The notes: generated by a model not told the origin, from the sequence alone. A DNA stretch of 44,111 nt from Bacillota bacterium (GCA_030529825.1 JAUMWD010000004.1:1-44111), one strand, 5' to 3'; positions 1-8,683 are shown, counted from the first letter of the stretch. A program made the numbers and translations.

Positions 1-60
1 TGGTGCTTATTTTAGCATAAGCTTTGTTCTTACATTATCTAATTTTCAAGGTACACTCTT
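1..60 (-). promoter_or_regulatory. rRNA-type leader with boxA-like segment
   Basis: Read on the minus strand, about 20-55 gives ACCTTGAAAATTAGATAATG followed by TAAGAACAAAG. This closely resembles the segment found before 16S and 23S rRNA genes in Firmicutes, where a TTTGAAAACT-like boxA element helps antitermination. It lies downstream of P1 and P2. The assignment rests on resemblance and position; the RNA gene begins beyond the edge. Confidence 0.5.
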
Positions 61-88
61 GCCAACCCTTTAAGCGGTCAGCTTTTAT

Positions 89-117
89 ACTTTAGCACAA
101 CGCGGAGCTCTTGTCAA
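89..117 (-). promoter_or_regulatory. Promoter P2, probably of an rRNA operon off the left edge
   Basis: On the minus strand a TTGACA -35 box (112-117) and a TAAAGT -10 box (89-94) are separated by exactly 17 bp. No coding region follows before the window edge. The transcript would run into a leader (about 20-55) resembling a pre-rRNA antitermination region. Tandem strong promoters followed by such a leader are typical of rRNA operons; the rRNA itself is not in the window. Confidence 0.65.
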
Positions 118-189
118 CAACTTTTTTCAATTTCTTTCGAAATTTTTTGAGGTTATCGGCAAAGCACGCCTCACCTAAAGTGCCTTGTC

Positions 190-218
190 AGTATACATCG
201 CCGTTCGTGGTTTGTCAA
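190..218 (-). promoter_or_regulatory. Promoter P1, upstream tandem partner of P2
   Basis: The minus strand carries TTGACA (213-218), a 17-bp spacer and TATACT (190-195), about 100 bp upstream of P2 and in the same direction. Two near-consensus promoters in tandem with no coding region before the edge suggest a stable-RNA operon reading leftwards out of the window. Confidence 0.65.
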
Positions 219-362
219 CACCATTTTGATGTTTTTTTCAAACTTTTTTGAGGCAAAATTGTAACTTCTAAATCTTGTGCTTTTTATCCGAAAATGACCA
301 CAAAATAGGTCATGCATGCGTATTCCAAAGCACTCCGTTTTCACCGTTTAAGCAGGCTTTTC
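219..362. other. Intergenic stretch, A/T-rich, weak hairpin only
   Basis: No supportable gene lies here. It contains A/T-rich tracts upstream of P1 and a short hairpin at 294-313 (ATGACC / GGTCAT) which, on the minus strand, is followed by TTTTC and could be a weak terminator for the gene ending at 363. Confidence 0.3.
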
Positions 363-851
363 TCACTTCAAAAGCTCAATTCCCAGCTCGCCGATAAACG
401 GCACCGGTTCCATCTTGTGTGCAACTGCTTTCTTTGCATTAAGGAAGGCGAAAACAAATGCAGCAAGACCGCAAAGCTTCTTTATGGGCTTGCCGATAAC
501 GGGAATTACCTTAAAAGCATTCGTAGCTACATCAAATATAAAGAGAAGGCAGGCCTGGTTTGCATGATAATTAATGAGCTCATCGCCCTTGCTCTTCACA
601 AAATAAGTATAGAGAAACGCAGGCCCGAGGTAGCTTGCCGCAGCAATCCAGTTCTTGTTGTCAAGCTGCAGAGCCTCGGCAACGCCGTCACCGCCGTCGT
701 TTTTATCACTTACACTGTCCATGACGCTACGGAAATAATCAAAGAAAGGATTGTCCTTAAGCATCTCTTCATGCTCGGGCTTCCAGCCGCAGGCAATGCA
801 CATTTTTCCTCCGTCAGGAATGTAAGAACCGCATTTGGGACATTTATTCAT
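363..851 (-). CDS. Zinc-ribbon membrane protein, function unknown
   Basis: This 162-residue protein opens with a zinc ribbon, CPKCG at residues 4-8 and CIACG at about 18-22, which probably binds one Zn ion. The rest has two or three hydrophobic stretches (about residues 73-90, 97-117 and 125-140) with the sequence INYHANQA between the first two, an arrangement reminiscent of the DUF4870/Tic20-like small membrane protein group. I infer a zinc-finger-tethered membrane protein of unknown job. The ATG at 851 is preceded by GGGGAGC at good spacing, and a TTGCAA-17-TATAAT promoter sits just upstream, so it has its own transcription start. Confidence 0.75.
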   Translation of the reverse strand: MNKCPKCGSYIPDGGKMCIACGWKPEHEEMLKDNPFFDYFRSVMDSVSDKNDGGDGVAEALQLDNKNWIAAASYLGPAFLYTYFVKSKGDELINYHANQACLLFIFDVATNAFKVIPVIGKPIKKLCGLAAFVFAFLNAKKAVAHKMEPVPFIGELGIELLK

Positions 852-898
852 TGTTAGCTCCCCTTTTATGTACGGCGCAAAGCGCCAAATTTTTTATA

Positions 899-927
899 AT
901 TATATATGAAGAGAAGGCAATTTGCAA
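899..927 (-). promoter_or_regulatory. Promoter of the zinc-ribbon gene
   Basis: On the minus strand TTGCAA (922-927), a 17-bp spacer and TATAAT (899-904) lie about 50 bp upstream of the ATG at 851 and immediately after the stop codon of sleB. Confidence 0.6.
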
Positions 928-928
928 G

Positions 929-1597
929 TCATGCGCAAAATCTGTGGCTTCCTATTGTCATGAGATAGGGGCGCGACCAAATCCATGCGCTGGTTGCCGT
1001 GGCAGGATTAAAGTAATAAATCGCTCCGCCTGTGGGATCATATCCATTAAGAGCTTCCCTTGCCGCGCGGTATGCGCTGTCCGAAATCGGCTGATTAAAC
1101 TGGCCGTCGTACAGGCAGGAAAAGGCCCCGTTCTGGTATATAACACCGGAAATACTGTTGGGAAACGAGGGATGCTCCACCCTGTTGATAACTACCGCAC
1201 CCACGGCAACCTGACCGATATAGGGCTCGCCCCGAGCTTCAGCCGAAATAAGTCGCGCCAGCAGATACACATCACCTTCGTTTGCCTGACTCCCCGACGC
1301 TTCATAAATGCCCATAGCCGCCAGCGTCTGTTTTCCCGCAACTCCGTCCACTGTAAGTCCGTTGGTGCGCTGGAAATACCTCACTGCGCTTTCGGTTTTA
1401 CTTCCGTATATTCCGTCCACACTCCCGATATAATAGCCCCAGCTCTTCAGACGCGTCTGAATCTGTGTAACGGTAGGCCCCGTTGAGCCTTTTTTATAGG
1501 CTGCCGCATCAGCCGATTGGGCCAACGCAATCAGCAGTATATTTACTGCAAAGACCAAAGCTATTGCGAGAATGAGTTTTTTACGCTTTACACTCAA
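929..1597 (-). CDS. sleB: Spore cortex-lytic enzyme SleB-like cell wall hydrolase
   Basis: SleB-type enzymes are lytic transglycosylases that attack the cortex peptidoglycan of endospores during germination. An N-terminal hydrophobic helix (signal or anchor) is followed by a peptidoglycan-binding type 1 domain (about GSTGPTVTQIQTRLKSWGYY to the TVDGVAGKQTL motif) and a Hydrolase_2 catalytic domain with LLARLISAEARGEP, where the Glu of SAEARGE is the expected catalytic residue; it ends normally with WSRPYLMTIGSHRFC. I chose the TTG start at 1597 because AAAGGATG precedes it at suitable distance; another in-frame TTG at 1636 has no ribosome site. It implies that the host sporulates. No ypeB partner is adjacent. 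Confidence 0.88.
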   Translation of the reverse strand: MSVKRKKLILAIALVFAVNILLIALAQSADAAAYKKGSTGPTVTQIQTRLKSWGYYIGSVDGIYGSKTESAVRYFQRTNGLTVDGVAGKQTLAAMGIYEASGSQANEGDVYLLARLISAEARGEPYIGQVAVGAVVINRVEHPSFPNSISGVIYQNGAFSCLYDGQFNQPISDSAYRAAREALNGYDPTGGAIYYFNPATATSAWIWSRPYLMTIGSHRFCA

Positions 1598-1649
1598 AGT
1601 ATCACATCCTTTGGCTTTATTCTGCTTTTCTTTCAATATATGTATACAA

Positions 1650-1688
1650 AGAAAAAAATACCTGAACGCCGAAGCGTTCAGGTATTTT
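1650..1688 (-). terminator. Terminator of the rnf operon
   Basis: A perfect 14-bp stem (1656-1669 with 1674-1687) with a 4-nt loop is followed, on the minus strand, by a run of seven T. It lies 15 bp after the rnfB stop codon. Confidence 0.9.
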
Positions 1689-1701
1689 AAAGAATTTGTT
1701 T

Positions 1702-2496
1702 TCAGTTGAGGACCTTAATGATCTTGCGGGGGCAGATGTCAGCACAGTGGCCGCACTGGACACACTTGGAGACATTGATCTTTGCCAGGTTATTCTCAAC
1801 AACGATTGCGTCAGCAGGGCATTCCTTCTGGCACTTCATGCAGCCGATGCAGCCTGCGTCACAAGCCTTCATAACAACTGCGCCCTTGTCGCAGCTGGAG
1901 CAAGCGGGCATAACATGCTGGTCGTAAGGAATGAGCTTGACAAGCTTCTTGGGGCAAGCGTTTACGCAGGCACCGCAGCCGACACACTGCTCACGGTCAA
2001 CCTTTGCAACGCCGTCAACAATTTTCATTGCGCCGAACTGGCAGGCATTTGCACAGTTGCCGAGGCCGATGCAGGCAAAGCGACAATCCATATTGCTCTT
2101 GCCGCCGAACAGCATAGCTGCCTGGCAGTTCTGGGGTCCCTTGTAGTTGAAGCGCTTTACAGCCTTGCCTTCAACACCGGAGCAGGGAACAAATGCAACC
2201 ATCTTTACAGCGTCACCGGCGGAAACGCCCATGATCTCTGCAATCTTTGCTGCGCCTTCTGCGCCGGCAGCAACACACTTGTTAACGGGAGCCTCACCCT
2301 TTGCAACTGCTGCGGCATAGCCGTCACAGCCTGCGAAGCCGCAGCCGCCGCAGTTTGCGCCGGCCAGGCACTCACGAACCGCTGCCTGCTTGGGGTCAAC
2401 TTCAACATAGAAAATCTTGGATGCAATTGCGAGGATTGCACCGAATATTGCGCCCATAACGCCGAGGACGATAACAGCATACAGTACATATTCCAT
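1702..2496 (-). CDS. rnfB: Rnf complex subunit RnfB (Fe-S protein)
   Basis: RnfB is the iron-sulfur subunit of the membrane-bound ferredoxin:NAD+ oxidoreductase that couples electron transfer to Na+ or H+ export. The 264-residue protein starts with one membrane helix (about residues 4-26), then the 4Fe-4S motif CLAGANCGGCGFAGC, and several ferredoxin-type CxxCxxCxxxC clusters, including CVGCGACVNACP, CIGCMKCQKECP and CVQCGHCADICP near the end. Its length and cluster-rich C-terminus fit clostridial RnfB. The ATG at 2496 has AGGAGG upstream. It is the last gene of the operon, 15 bp after rnfA, and is followed by a strong terminator. Confidence 0.95.
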   Translation of the reverse strand: MEYVLYAVIVLGVMGAIFGAILAIASKIFYVEVDPKQAAVRECLAGANCGGCGFAGCDGYAAAVAKGEAPVNKCVAAGAEGAAKIAEIMGVSAGDAVKMVAFVPCSGVEGKAVKRFNYKGPQNCQAAMLFGGKSNMDCRFACIGLGNCANACQFGAMKIVDGVAKVDREQCVGCGACVNACPKKLVKLIPYDQHVMPACSSCDKGAVVMKACDAGCIGCMKCQKECPADAIVVENNLAKINVSKCVQCGHCADICPRKIIKVLN

Positions 2497-2511
2497 AGTT
2501 TCGTCCTCCTA

Positions 2512-3099
2512 TTATACGGGAATGCTCATGCCGCTGAAGCCCATGAATGCAAGTGCAAGCAGGGATGCGGTAACGAGACAGATGGGGAAGCCTTCGAAGC
2601 TTTCGGGGTACTCTGAAAACTGAACGCGCTCGCGTACTGAGGCAAACAGAACAATGGCCAGCATGAAGCCCAGGCCGCCGGTGATACCGTAAACAGTAGA
2701 CTGGAGGAAGTTGTACTGATTCTGAACGTTCAGAAGAACAACACCGAGAACAGCGCAGTTAGTGGTAATCAGAGGCAGATAAATACCAAGTGCGGAGTAC
2801 AGAGAAGGAATGGACTTCTTCAGGAACATCTCAACGAACTGAACCAGTGCTGCGATAACGAGGATGAATGCCAGGGTCTGGAGGAATTCCAGATGGAGAG
2901 CAACCAGAATGTACTCATTAACAACATAGCAGATTGCAGATGCGAGGCCCATAACGAAGGTAACTGCAAGGCCCATGCCGATGGCGGTATCAACCTTGGA
3001 GGAGCAGCCCAGGAAGGGGCAGCAGCCCAGGAACTGGGAGAAGATGAAGTTGTTTATCAGGATTGCTCCCAGGGAAATGGTAATAATACTGGATAACAT
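2512..3099 (-). CDS. rnfA: Rnf complex subunit RnfA (membrane)
   Basis: RnfA is one of two homologous integral membrane subunits, with RnfE, that carry electrons and the coupling ion across the membrane. The 195-residue sequence is almost entirely hydrophobic with about six membrane segments. It has the early motif NNFIFSQFLGCCPFLGCS and the LITTNCAVLG signature with a membrane-embedded Cys. Its ATG overlaps the rnfE stop codon by one base (TAATG), so the two are translationally coupled. Confidence 0.95.
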   Translation of the reverse strand: MLSSIITISLGAILINNFIFSQFLGCCPFLGCSSKVDTAIGMGLAVTFVMGLASAICYVVNEYILVALHLEFLQTLAFILVIAALVQFVEMFLKKSIPSLYSALGIYLPLITTNCAVLGVVLLNVQNQYNFLQSTVYGITGGLGFMLAIVLFASVRERVQFSEYPESFEGFPICLVTASLLALAFMGFSGMSIPV

Positions 3100-3746
3100 T
3101 ACTTATCTCCCTCCTTCTTTGCTTTCTTTTCTTCTGCCTTCTTAAGAGCAAACTGCATTGCAGCAATCAGGCAGCCGAGAGTGAGGAATCCGCCGAAGGG
3201 CATGGTGAGAAGCATTGCGCCCTGGAAGTTCTGTCCGAAAACAGCGATGCCTTCGCCGCCGTTAAGCAGGCCGCCGCCGAAGGTGCCCTTACCGAGGAGC
3301 TCACGGATGATGCACATAATAACAAGAACTATGGTATAGCCAAGGCCCTGGAAAATGCCGTCAAGAGCAGATGCGCCCACGGTGTTCTTTGCTGCAAAAG
3401 CTTCGGCACGGCCGATGATGATGCAGTTAACAACAATCAGGGGAATGAATACGCCCAGGGATTCGCTCAGCGCAGGAAGGTATGCCTTAAGGACATAGTC
3501 AACGATGGTAACAAAGCCTGCAATGATGACTACGAACACAGCGATACGGATATCGTTGGGGATAATCTTGCGAAGCAGGGATATAACGATGTTGCAGCAG
3601 GTCAGAATGATCAGAACGGAAACACCCATACCCAAGCCGTTGAAGAGGCTGGTGGTGATTGCCATTGTGGAGCACATACCGAGAAGCTGAACCAGAACGG
3701 GGTTATTGTTAATAAGGCCGTCCTTGAATTGTTTCTTTACATTCAT
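3099..3746 (-). CDS. rnfE: Rnf complex subunit RnfE (membrane)
   Basis: RnfE pairs with RnfA in the membrane core of the Rnf complex. The 215-residue sequence contains the family motifs NNPVLVQLLGMCSTMAIT near the start and LIVVNCIIIGRAEAFA in the middle (the inverted counterpart of RnfA LITTNC), with about six membrane helices and a short Lys/Glu-rich tail. The ATG at 3746 is preceded by AGGAGG. It lies between rnfG and rnfA, spaced 13 bp from the former and overlapping the latter. Confidence 0.95.
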   Translation of the reverse strand: MNVKKQFKDGLINNNPVLVQLLGMCSTMAITTSLFNGLGMGVSVLIILTCCNIVISLLRKIIPNDIRIAVFVVIIAGFVTIVDYVLKAYLPALSESLGVFIPLIVVNCIIIGRAEAFAAKNTVGASALDGIFQGLGYTIVLVIMCIIRELLGKGTFGGGLLNGGEGIAVFGQNFQGAMLLTMPFGGFLTLGCLIAAMQFALKKAEEKKAKKEGDK

Positions 3747-3759
3747 CAGTCAGACCTCC

Positions 3760-4320
3760 TTAACCAAGATTTGCGACAAATTCGATTGCCGCGTTAACAC
3801 TACGGGTGACTGCCTTGGAAGTGATGGTTGCGCCGGAAATTGCTTCTACGGTGCCGCCTTCCTTGGTGATGAAGCAGGAGCTTGCATCGGTACCCTGAAG
3901 CTGATCCTTGAAGTAGGGCTTGCTTGCCTCTGCGCCGAGGCCGGAGGTCTCGGAGCTGGAAACGATTGCAATACCGGTGCAGGTGCCGGTGGCAGAATCA
4001 ACACCAATTGCGGTGAGAATCTTGCCCTGGGAACCGGTGGTTTCAGCTTCAACAACATAAGTTACGCCATCTTCTGCAAGAGTGTACTTAACGATAGTGA
4101 TGCTTGCACCGTTAACGGTTTTGACTTCGCCGGAATCAACCGCCTTAAGGGGGTCAATTTCAACACCATCGGGCATAACTGCAGCATAGGCTTCTTTGGT
4201 TACCTTCGCGTTGTTTGCATCAATGGGATCCTTGGTAATGATGTAAACACCGCCGAGGACACCGGCAACAACTGCGGAAACGAGGAACAGAATGAGGGTG
4301 AGCTTCAGAATCTTTTTCAT
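3760..4320 (-). CDS. rnfG: Rnf complex subunit RnfG (FMN-binding)
   Basis: RnfG carries covalently bound FMN on the outer face of the membrane. The 186-residue protein has an N-terminal membrane anchor (about residues 5-27) and a C-terminal FMN-binding domain ending in SGATITSKAVTRSV, where the Thr of SGAT is the expected phosphoester FMN attachment site; GLGAEASKPYFKDQ is the usual motif upstream. Its ATG overlaps the rnfD stop by four bases (ATGA), indicating coupled translation. Confidence 0.95.
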   Translation of the reverse strand: MKKILKLTLILFLVSAVVAGVLGGVYIITKDPIDANNAKVTKEAYAAVMPDGVEIDPLKAVDSGEVKTVNGASITIVKYTLAEDGVTYVVEAETTGSQGKILTAIGVDSATGTCTGIAIVSSSETSGLGAEASKPYFKDQLQGTDASSCFITKEGGTVEAISGATITSKAVTRSVNAAIEFVANLG

Positions 4321-5360
4321 GCCTTTGCCTCCTTCTTTGCTGCTTTCTTTGCTGCCTTGAGCTCGGCCTTGGAAACGCCGAACTGACGGCCGCGGGTACC
4401 CTTATCAATTGCCCATGCGCACAGGTTCATGATGAGGATTGCGAAGGTGACGCCTTCGGGGAAGCCGCCGAAGTAACGAATGAGAACAGTCAGAGCGCCG
4501 CAGCCGAAGCCGTAGATGAGCTGGCCCTTGAGAGTAACGGGGCTGCTGGCGTAGTCGGTAGCCATGAAGATAGCACCCAGGAACAGACCGCCGGTGAGGA
4601 GGTTGCACATCATCCAGTCAAAGTTGCTGTAGTCTGCCTTGCCGAAAGCAAGGGTCAGGACTGCAACGGTGCCGATGTATGCAACGGGGATGCGCCAGTT
4701 GATGACCTTCTTTGCAACCAGATAGAGGCCGCCGATGAGAAGTGCCAGAGCGCTGATTTCGCCAATGCTGCCGGGCATCTTTCCGATGAACATATCCATG
4801 TAGCCGTAAGCATTGCTGACGATCAGGTCGCCCTTCATGCCGCTGAGGGGAGTTGCCATGGTTGCTGCGTCAGCAGCAATGGAAGCAGAGCTGATAGCGT
4901 CTGCGGAAAGGTGATTGGGAACTGCCCAGCTGGTCATGAGCTTGGTCCAGGAGAAGAACAGGAATGCACGACCTGCCAGAGCAGGGTTGACAAAGTTCTT
5001 GCCCAGGCCGCCGTAAAGCTGCTTTACGATGATAATTGCGAAGAATGCGCCCACAACGGGCATCCATAGGGGTGCGTTGGAGGGCAGAGTGAGAACCAGC
5101 AGGATGCCGGTAACGCAAGCGGAAAGATCGCCGATGGAGTTGGGCTTCTTCATGAGCTTGCGGTAGCCCCACTCAAAGAACACTGCGGAAAGGACGGAAA
5201 CAGCCAGCAGAGCCAGAACTCGTGCACCGAACTGCCATACGCCGACTGCCATAGCAGGAATAAGAGCGATGATAACATCCAGCATGATGTTGGAGGTACC
5301 GGTCTTGGTTCTTACCTGAGGCTGGTAGGAAGCGTCAAAGGTATATTCTCTTTCTTTCAC
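4317..5360 (-). CDS. rnfD: Rnf complex subunit RnfD (membrane, FMN-binding)
   Basis: RnfD is the large membrane subunit with covalent FMN. The 347-residue sequence shows about nine or ten hydrophobic segments, the motif FVNPALAGRAFLFFSW, a likely flavin-attachment Thr in ATMATPLSG (about residues 168-176), and GAIFMATDYASSPVT in the second half. The C-terminus is a basic/Ala tail. It begins with GTG at 5360, overlapping the rnfC stop codon (GTGA), with GGAGG upstream. It was read as RnfD rather than the paralogous NqrB because of the gene order C-D-G-E-A-B. Confidence 0.95.
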   Translation of the reverse strand: MKEREYTFDASYQPQVRTKTGTSNIMLDVIIALIPAMAVGVWQFGARVLALLAVSVLSAVFFEWGYRKLMKKPNSIGDLSACVTGILLVLTLPSNAPLWMPVVGAFFAIIIVKQLYGGLGKNFVNPALAGRAFLFFSWTKLMTSWAVPNHLSADAISSASIAADAATMATPLSGMKGDLIVSNAYGYMDMFIGKMPGSIGEISALALLIGGLYLVAKKVINWRIPVAYIGTVAVLTLAFGKADYSNFDWMMCNLLTGGLFLGAIFMATDYASSPVTLKGQLIYGFGCGALTVLIRYFGGFPEGVTFAILIMNLCAWAIDKGTRGRQFGVSKAELKAAKKAAKKEAKA

Positions 5361-6715
5361 TTTTTATCAGCCTCCTTTGCTGCAGCAGCTGCTGCGCGGG
5401 CCTTCTCTTCTGCTGCCTTGGCTGCGAAGAGGAGCTTTGCTGTCTTGAAGGAGTGGGTCAGCGGCATTCTGCCGGGGCAGTTGTAGGAGCAGCTGCCGCA
5501 CTCGAAGCAGTCAAGAATGTGGTACTTCTTCATGTTCTCGAAGTCACCCTTCTTGAAGTAGTTGTACATGTAAATAGGCTCAAGGCCCATGGGGCATACG
5601 GTAATGCACTTACCGCAGCGGATGCAGGTGGGATTCTCAACGGTGCGATCCTCTTCCTCGGTGAAGAACAGGATGCCTGCGGTACCCTTTACATTGACTG
5701 CATCAAGACCGGTGCAGATGAGGCCCATCATAGGTCCGCCGAGAACGATCTTCTTGGGTGTCTTGACGAAGCCGCCGCACTGCTCTGCAATGTAACTGAA
5801 AGAGGTGCCGACACGGCACTGGAGGTTGTAGGGCTTGTTGACAGCGGTGCCGCCTACGGTAAGGATACGCTCATAGCAGGGAACGCCTTCGTAGCAAGCC
5901 TTGTAGATTGCGTATGCAGTCTGGGTGCTGATTACATTGCAGCCCACATCTGCAGGAAGCTTTCCGGGGGGAACCTCACGGTTGGTGATTGCCTTGATCT
6001 GCATCTTCTCTGCGCCCTGGGGATACTTAACATCCTCGGGAACGATTTCGATGCCGTACTGGGCGGGATTGCAGGAATTGAGCAGGTCAATTGCGTCCTG
6101 CTTGTTCTTCTCAATGCCGTAGTAGGCCTTGTCCAGACCGCAGGCGATACGGGCAATCTCGATACCCTTCAGAGTCTCTTCGGGGTGGAGCTTCATTGTC
6201 CAGTGGTCGCCGTTGAGGTAGGGCTCACATTCAGCACCGTTGCAGATAAGGGTATCGACCTTGCCGATGCCGCCCTTGAGCTTGAAAGCGGTGGGGAACA
6301 TTGCGCCGCCCATGCCGACGATGCCGGCCTCGCGGAGTCTGGTGAAGATTGCTTCGGGATTCTTCAGCTCTTCTTCGGTAAGAGGAGCGAGATCCGTGCA
6401 GGGAGTATCCTGGAAGTCGTTTTCAATAACGATTGCAGGAATAAGGTCGCCCAGCGGATGGAGTCTGGGCTCGATTTTGATGACCTTACCGGAAACGGGA
6501 GAATGTATGGGAGCGCAGACAGGAGCATTGGGATTGTCACCTATCTTCTGTCCCATTGTTACATAGTCACCCACTGCCACGATGGGCTGGCAAGGTGCAC
6601 CGATATGCTGTGCCATGGGCACAACAACTTCTTTAGGCGGAGTAACGACGACTACCTCTTCCTGAGGAGCCTTCATATAATTGGGATGTACGCCGCCGCG
6701 GAACTTATAGGGCAT
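5357..6715 (-). CDS. rnfC: Rnf complex subunit RnfC (NADH/Fe-S)
   Basis: RnfC is the peripheral subunit thought to bind NAD(H) and FMN. The start at 6715 gives 452 residues opening with MPYKFRGGVHP, and AGAGGTG lies six bases upstream; the longer in-frame extension to 6790 runs through the promoter. Visible are the nucleotide-binding segment GIVGMGGAMFPTAFKL, CNGAECEPYLNGD, and two 4Fe-4S clusters, CIRCGKCITVCPMGL and CFECGSCSYNCPGRMPL. The Ala/Glu/Lys-rich tail is common in clostridial RnfC. It is the first gene of rnfCDGEAB. Confidence 0.95.
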   Translation of the reverse strand: MPYKFRGGVHPNYMKAPQEEVVVVTPPKEVVVPMAQHIGAPCQPIVAVGDYVTMGQKIGDNPNAPVCAPIHSPVSGKVIKIEPRLHPLGDLIPAIVIENDFQDTPCTDLAPLTEEELKNPEAIFTRLREAGIVGMGGAMFPTAFKLKGGIGKVDTLICNGAECEPYLNGDHWTMKLHPEETLKGIEIARIACGLDKAYYGIEKNKQDAIDLLNSCNPAQYGIEIVPEDVKYPQGAEKMQIKAITNREVPPGKLPADVGCNVISTQTAYAIYKACYEGVPCYERILTVGGTAVNKPYNLQCRVGTSFSYIAEQCGGFVKTPKKIVLGGPMMGLICTGLDAVNVKGTAGILFFTEEEDRTVENPTCIRCGKCITVCPMGLEPIYMYNYFKKGDFENMKKYHILDCFECGSCSYNCPGRMPLTHSFKTAKLLFAAKAAEEKARAAAAAAKEADKK

Positions 6716-6747
6716 TTGCATCACCTCTCTATTTTTTGACAACCTTA

Positions 6748-6776
6748 AATATAGCATAAACTCAAGTTTGTGTCTA
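6748..6776 (-). promoter_or_regulatory. Promoter of the rnf operon
   Basis: On the minus strand TAGACA (6771-6776), a 17-bp spacer and TATATT (6748-6753) precede rnfC by about 30 bp. Confidence 0.6.
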
Positions 6777-6929
6777 CATAGATTGTTCATGTTTTCGTCG
6801 ATTTTTAGGTCATTTTGCCGTAAAACGCTGTCAAATGATTAACAATTGTGCATAAATTAGTGCATTTTTTAACGAACATGGTGTTTTCTTCATTATATGT
6901 AATTATTTGCCTCATATTAAAATTGGGGC

Positions 6930-6958
6930 TTATCAAACTGCGGTTAATGTTGTATAGT
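6930..6958 (+). promoter_or_regulatory. Promoter of the family 2 glycoside hydrolase gene
   Basis: TTATCA (6930-6935) and TATAGT (6953-6958) are separated by 17 bp, ending 36 bp before the ATG. The rest of 6777-6994 is A/T-rich with nothing else recognised. Confidence 0.45.
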
Positions 6959-6994
6959 ATATTCACATTATAACTATGCACGGAGGTCCGGCTT

Positions 6995-8680
6995 ATGCTT
7001 ACCAGTTGGGGCGAAGCTCTGAATAAAAACAATGTGCTCGCGGAATACCCCCGTCCGCAGATGGTGCGCGGCGGATATGTGAATCTCAACGGCGAATGGG
7101 ATTATGCCTTCACTATTGACGGTGTGGAGCCTTCGGAATGGGACGGAAAAATTCTTGTTCCCTTCTCCCCCGAATGTGAGCTTTCGGGAGTCCAGCGCAT
7201 TCTCAAGCCCGGTGAGTATCTATGGTACCACCGTGAGTTTACTCTGCCGGAGCACAAGGGTAGAGTCATTCTTCATTTCGGTGCCGTAGACCAGATTTGC
7301 ACGGTATATTTAAATAATGTAGAGATATGCAGTCATGTGGGCGGATATCTGCCCTTTGAGTGCGACATAACCTCTGCCCTTTCCGATGTCAACCGTCTTG
7401 TGGTGGCGGTCATGGACGACTCCGACACGAGCTATCATTCCAGAGGAAAACAGAAATTCAAGCGCGGCGGAATATGGTACACGCCCCAAAGCGGCATATG
7501 GCAGACCGTATGGTGCGAGTGCGTCCCCGAGGATTACATCAAAAATCTGCATATTACCCCGGATTTCGACTCCGCCTCTGTTCAAATCTCTGCGGAAACT
7601 GTGGGAAATAGCGCAGCCTGCGCAATATTTGAGGGCAAGGAATATCCCCTGCCTGCCGTAATTCCCGTGCCTGACTTTGAGGCATGGACACCGGACAACC
7701 CCAAGCTCTACGATTTTTCCGTTGTCTGCGGTGAAGACAGGGTGGACAGCTACTTTGCCATGCGCAAGTTTTCCGTTGAAAAAGGCAGCGACGGCATTAA
7801 GCGGCTGTTTCTTAACGGTGCTCCCCTATTCCATAACGGCATGCTTGACCAGGGCTACTGGTCTGACGGTATGTACACCGCCCCAAGTGATGAGGCCATG
7901 ATTTTTGATATTCAGACCGCCAAGGACATGGGCTTCAATATGCTTCGCAAGCACATCAAGGTTGAGCCTCTGCGCTGGTATTATCACTGCGACAGATTAG
8001 GTATGCTTGTGTGGCAGGACATGATAAACGGCGGCGGCAGCTACAATCCCGCAATCATCAGCACTCCCCTTGTGACGGGTGTGCATCTCAAGGACAATCA
8101 CTACAGGCTTTTTGCCCGCGAGGAAGCGGAAGGCCGCATTCAGTACGAGGTGGAGCTTCGCCAGATGATAAAGCACCTGTACAACTGCCCCTGCATTGCC
8201 ATGTGGGTACCCTTCAACGAGGGTTGGGGCCAGTTTGACTCCGAAAAAATGTGCGGAATTATCCGCAAGCTGGACTCTACCCGCACCATTGACCACGCCT
8301 CCGGCTGGCACGATCAAAAAATCGGGGACATCAAGAGTCTGCATGTCTATTTCAAAAAATATGTCCACAGGCAGGACAAGCTGGGCCGCGCCGTGCTTCT
8401 CACGGAATTCGGCGGCTACAACTACTACTGTGAGGGGCATTGCTTCGGCAAACGTGATTTCGGCTACCGCAAGCTGAAAAGCATTGAGGAGCTTACCGAG
8501 GCCTTGAGAATTCTTTACTCTGAACAGATTAAGCCTGCCTATGAGCAAGGTCTTGCCGCCGCTGTATACACTCAGGTTTCCGATGTGGAGGACGAGGTAA
8601 ACGGCCTCATCACCTATGACCGCAGGGTGGTTAAGATCAAGCCCGAAATCATGCGCGGAATAATTTCTGTTGATAAATAA
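6995..8680 (+). CDS. Glycoside hydrolase family 2 protein
   Basis: This 561-residue cytoplasmic enzyme (no signal peptide) has the GH2 plan: an N-terminal jelly-roll sugar-binding domain (LNGEWDYAF through WYHREFTLP and GGYLPFECDIT), a short Ig-like domain, and a C-terminal TIM barrel. In the barrel NEGWG gives the likely acid/base Glu409 and LLTEFGG the likely nucleophile Glu471, both at the usual positions for retaining GH2 enzymes. It is much shorter than LacZ and lacks its C-terminal domains; substrate (beta-galactoside, glucuronide, mannoside) cannot be told from motifs. It is a single-gene unit with CGGAGGT before the ATG and its own terminator. Confidence 0.88.
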   Translation: MLTSWGEALNKNNVLAEYPRPQMVRGGYVNLNGEWDYAFTIDGVEPSEWDGKILVPFSPECELSGVQRILKPGEYLWYHREFTLPEHKGRVILHFGAVDQICTVYLNNVEICSHVGGYLPFECDITSALSDVNRLVVAVMDDSDTSYHSRGKQKFKRGGIWYTPQSGIWQTVWCECVPEDYIKNLHITPDFDSASVQISAETVGNSAACAIFEGKEYPLPAVIPVPDFEAWTPDNPKLYDFSVVCGEDRVDSYFAMRKFSVEKGSDGIKRLFLNGAPLFHNGMLDQGYWSDGMYTAPSDEAMIFDIQTAKDMGFNMLRKHIKVEPLRWYYHCDRLGMLVWQDMINGGGSYNPAIISTPLVTGVHLKDNHYRLFAREEAEGRIQYEVELRQMIKHLYNCPCIAMWVPFNEGWGQFDSEKMCGIIRKLDSTRTIDHASGWHDQKIGDIKSLHVYFKKYVHRQDKLGRAVLLTEFGGYNYYCEGHCFGKRDFGYRKLKSIEELTEALRILYSEQIKPAYEQGLAAAVYTQVSDVEDEVNGLITYDRRVVKIKPEIMRGIISVDK

Positions 8681-8683
8681 GCA

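Noticed and set aside
880-900. Hairpin GGCGC-AAA-GCGCC followed by T-rich sequence as plus-strand terminator
   Set aside because: No plus-strand gene lies upstream, and the element sits between the promoter and start of a minus-strand gene; at most it is a leader hairpin.
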